From: Chlorokybus atmophyticus
Lineage: Eukaryota > Streptophyta > Chlorokybophyceae > Chlorokybales > Chlorokybaceae
DNA length: 64,000 bases
Direction of reading: 5' to 3'
NCBI GenBank assembly: GCA_009103225.1
Contig: RHPI01000797.1
Span: forward strand, 185,064 to 249,063
Positions 60,416 to 64,000 of this stretch are shown in pieces (within the stretch, counting starts at the first letter, position 1; each line of letters starts with the position of its first letter). A program made the translations under genes and the position numbers. The notes beneath the pieces were generated by a model. It had not been told where the DNA came from and made no database searches. It worked only from the letters and a program-made list of their open reading frames with translations.

Positions 60416-61712
60416 CTGTAACCAAACATGACGTTGCATGCATGCAGGGTGGTATGCTATAGACAGAGTTTCTTTTTAAAAGTACATGCACACACTCTCA
60501 TATCTTGCATGTCTGACACTCATCAGCATACCTCTTCCGCATGTAAACGACACCCAATTCATGTCATGCATGCACAACCACATATGCATACAACGTGTGC
60601 CCCGCCCCACAATCAAGTTTGAGGCTTGCTGAGGCTGTTCGCCAGAGCTACTGAGAGGCCAGCGCATGCAATGAAGTCTACACGCACACAAACTTTGATC
60701 ACTGAAATCCACTGCGCACGCATGCTGCAGCTGTTACTGGCGCAACCACAACACAACACCCTGCAAGTGACGGATTGTGTAGTGCTGCTGCAAGTAACTG
60801 ATTGGCTAGCTGCAAACCTCCATCGCCTCAAACACAGAATGCCTTTGCAGGTGTGCTTGTGCAAGGTTGTACGAGCGCACAACTAAACACAATGTTTCTG
60901 CTTGTGCCAGCGCATAAGTAGAACACATGTGTGCTTGTTGGCGCACACGAAGAACACAGCGTTTCTGCAAAAGGCGGGTTTGTGCGCTCACAAGCATGAT
61001 TGCACAACACAACTGTACACTATATACCACTGCTTACAGCATCCCAGCATACACGGCGCAAACAGAGAATGCGTGGTGCACTGCTTGTGTGTCAAAGTTG
61101 CTGAAGCTGCCTGTGTACACGTGAAAGCACACTACCTTTGGGAACCTAAAGTAGAAATTTTGGCGCCAGCTGCATGATAACGAAAATGGTTTGACAGCAT
61201 GACCAGAAGTGTGTGATCTGCTGTTTCCTGAGACACATCACAGCACAGCAGCATGTGCTTGCGTACAACAGCACACAGGCCTAACCCACCATGCTGAATG
61301 CTGCAGCACCGTCCGCTGGCAAGGCCACCCAGAAGTGACCTTACCAGGCCGACAGGGCCACTTACATGCTACCGTCACCACGTCCACCTCCACCACCTCC
61401 GCCTTCGCCTCCACCGCCGCCTAAGGCAACATCCAAGTTAGTTACACTGTGAATAGTTTGCTCTTGACTGCGATCCCAAACACGGACACTAGTCCCAACT
61501 CCGGACAAAATTCTTGCCGTAGCCAGAGCGTAATCAGAAGCGTGTTTAAGTTCGACTCGGGACACGCCAAGCTTCCTCACGTGTTTTTTGGTTGATTGTT
61601 GGGGTTAGTTAGCCCATCAGCAGCTATTTCTGTGCGCTGTGTGGCGTTAGTTGCGGCGGGCGGCGGCGGTGTGGGTGCGGGCGTTGGTGTCGTCGGACAC
61701 AGGACGTTCGTC
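60416..61712. other. Divergent region between RIT1 and CMP-Kdo synthetase
   Basis: Should hold the missing RIT1 first exon and both promoters. A minus-strand frame at about 61365-61600 (RVELKHASDYALATARILSG, then a Gly-rich run) ends at a strong GTAAGT donor. However, it has no ATG and its phase does not fit the next RIT1 exon. The plus strand at 61596-61712 is open into the synthetase start. Confidence 0.4.
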
Positions 61713-64000
61713 ATGGCTTCGTCGGCGGACGACAAGACCTTTACCGTGGTGGTGGCGGCCCTCGCCGCCGCCGGTGCCGCTGCAGCCGCCTACTACTGCG
61801 CCACCTGCGGATCTGCCAGGTAGGCGTTTGTAATCTGAGCAGAGTCATATTTACGACTACAGTTTCCTTTGTGTTTGGGATAGTTTTATTATAGCGAAGC
61901 TGATACATCAGTCTCACCTCAAAGACAAGCTGTCCTCAAACTATCAAACAACCGTTCTGCATGTGTTCTATGTTGAACGCTCGGTGCACTACATGCAATT
62001 GATTGAACACGTGTTTTCTTGCATGCACTCATTTGTAGGACACCCTGGTCTTAGCGCCTATTTGAGGTCAAACACATAAAAAGTAGCAAGTACACTACGC
62101 GTGCATGCACGTACACGCACACACGCCTATGCACACACCTATGCATCTTACCCACCCACCCACCCACCTACTCTTTGCCTCTCAGAGTGGCCCACTGCAG
62201 CAGCAACACCCACAGCAACACCAACACCCACAGTGGTAGCAATCGGCGGCAGCGCGTTGTGGGAGTGATCCCCGCTCGCTACGACTCCTCGCGCTTCCCC
62301 GGCAAGCCCCTTGTCCCCATCCTTGGCAAACCCATGATACAGGTTTGATTGAATCAGTGCCATGCTTGTTGGCTCATGAAGAGTCTGTCGTTGAGTGTGT
62401 CCTTTCGTGCTGAGGGTGTTGTGTGTTGCTGCAGCGCACTTGGGAGCAGGCCAAGCAAGCAAAAACCCTCAACGCTGTTGGTAAGACTGCACTTGCACTT
62501 CATGAGATGCATGAAGTACGAGAGACTTGCTTGCTTCCTGCTTATGCTTGCAATGCCTTGCATGCAACAAACACATATTGCATTATCATCCCACCAACTC
62601 TTCCCGATTTCTTACCCACGTTGCGCGCTCAACATGTTGTTCTGCTGCTCCATAGTTGTGGCAACGGACGACGAGCGCATTGCCGAATGCTGCCGGAAGT
62701 TTGGCGCCGATGTGGTCATGACGTCTTACGACTGTCCCAACGGTAAACTTACCTCTCTGAGGAGTGTTGTTTTGTTAATAATTGATGTACACCCATAGCC
62801 ACAACACACAGTGTACCCGGTGCACACACTGCTGCACGTTTGTTACACAGCCACCACAGTATGTACCAACTGGTTACACAGTTACAGCGATATGCAACAT
62901 CATGTGTGCATCACCAGCACAATCTGCATGTCTTCCACAGGAGTGTGTTTATCCAACTTGCACCGAAGTTGTTATAGTGTGTGTGCAAGTTGGGTAAACA
63001 CACCAGCGGCAGTGCAGTAGCAGATTACGAAGGTCATGTTGGCTTGCATGTGCAGGCACAGAGCGCTGCAACGAGGCCCTGATGAAGCTTCCAGAACATT
63101 ACGACATTGCAGTCAACATTCAGGTCAGCCAACATTGCAATTACCTTCTACCATATTGTACCCCATATCGTCACATGGACGAGACTCACATTTCATATGC
63201 TGTTGAAGGGTGATGAGCCTCTGATTGAGCCTGAAATCATAGACGAGGTGGTGAAAGCCCTGCAGGTGAGGACATAATGATGTTTCTCAGTGCATGTCCA
63301 TGCTCCTTATGCCCTTCATATGTTGATGATATCAGAAAGGTGCATTGATGCCACATGGTTTGCGTGTGCGTGCATGTTAATGCGTTTGTGTGTGCAGGAG
63401 AGTCCGGATGCGATATACAGCACGGCGTGCACGTCACTCAAGGCGTCAGAGGTTGCAGACCGCAACCGCGTCAAGTGCATCCTTGACAACAACGGCTACG
63501 CCATCTACTTCTCGCGCGGCATGCTCCCCCACAACAAGTGCGCTTCCCTCTCACACTCCCACTCATAATCAATAATTGTTACTTGCCCACAACAAGTGTC
63601 AACGATTGAATGCTCTGGTTTGCTACATCTGCGCATGCGAGTCCACTTGTCACAAGGGTTATTCGTGATACATGTCAAGCCTGAGTCCAATTCAAATACA
63701 GGCACACTGCATGTTATGAACGCTTACATATGACTTGGCCACCATGGCTTGCTCCCCCCCATGTTCAACGTTGTATCCTCTCTGCATCTGAGCAAGTCTC
63801 ACAGTTATGTATGACATTGACATCAGTCGACTGACTCGTAGGAATGGCGTACCGGACAAGAAGTTCCCTTACCTGCTGCATTTGGGTCTGCAAGTGAGTG
63901 CATGTCTTCTTTCACCAACATGTATGATTCGCTTGCAGAGTGCTTCTTGCTGATGCCAACCTTCGCGCAGTGTTATGACACCTCCTTCCTGGCAAAGTAT
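61713..64000 (+). CDS. KDSB: CMP-Kdo synthetase (3-deoxy-manno-octulosonate cytidylyltransferase), 3' end outside window
   Basis: Nine exons in phase: 61713-61819, 62186-62342, 62435-62480, 62656-62742, 63056-63123, 63209-63265, 63398-63537, 63842-63893 and 63971 to the edge. The N-terminus has a hydrophobic stretch ([17 protein letters not shown]), like the membrane anchor of plant homologues. Then come [20 protein letters not shown] (nucleotide-binding loop), [75 protein letters not shown] and [20 protein letters not shown]. The enzyme activates Kdo as CMP-Kdo for wall or scale polysaccharides (rhamnogalacturonan II in land plants). About three quarters of the usual length is present. Confidence 0.95.

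Noticed and set aside
61362-61600. RIT1 first exon (Gly-rich minus-strand frame with a strong donor)
   Set aside because: No ATG in frame and its donor phase does not match the acceptor at 60415. It may be leader sequence at most.

Overview
This window comes from a nuclear genome of the green plant lineage. The genes are split by many short GT-AG introns. Two of them encode chloroplast-type proteins with N-terminal extensions (Obg GTPase and chaperonin-60 beta). Two others are typical of plants and green algae: CMP-Kdo synthetase and the initiator-tRNA modifier RIT1. Low gene density, abundant TG/CA tracts and a mix of algal-type transposons suggest a repeat-rich green alga. Kdo activation would fit a scaly (prasinophyte-like) or pectin-making alga, but the species cannot be named from the sequence.

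Left part (1-27.6 kb): accessory, transposon-rich DNA. From the left edge: the 5' end of a Ty3-type LTR retrotransposon (gag, tRNA-iMet primer site, LTR) abutting a CACTA/Tnp2-like transposase gene (minus). That gene is head-to-head with a cytosine-C5 DNA methyltransferase gene (plus) that carries a Tudor-like segment. Next is an apparently complete 8.46-kb Plavaka-type DNA transposon (7155-15611) with 12-14 bp inverted ends, a 2-bp target duplication, AT-rich subterminal repeats, a multi-exon transposase and a second gene on the opposite strand. Then come a decayed OTU-protease/gag-like gene with two in-frame UAG codons, hairpin and minisatellite repeats, and the genes and subterminal-like repeats of a probable third DNA transposon (about 21.5-27.6 kb).

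Middle (28.1-42.9 kb): nested retroelements. A Ty1/copia element (28253-39784) carries two insertions, a 6.3-kb Ty3/gypsy chromovirus (29201-35488) and a solo LTR (37445-37901), each with a perfect 5-bp target duplication. The copia element itself sits in a tandemly duplicated unit of about 470 bp. It is followed by the first of three decayed, probably Penelope-like reverse-transcriptase copies.

Right part (43.4-64 kb): the conserved gene island. Adenosine kinase (minus) and chloroplast ObgC (plus) share a short divergent promoter. Chaperonin-60 beta (minus) follows. A patch of retroelement fragments, tandem repeats and a miniature LTR element (TRIM, 54013-54521) then separates these from RIT1 (minus) and CMP-Kdo synthetase (plus, running off the right edge). 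The host genes look intact in splice phase, while the transposon genes are mostly frameshifted or mutated at catalytic residues. The main exceptions are the Plavaka element and perhaps the methyltransferase element.
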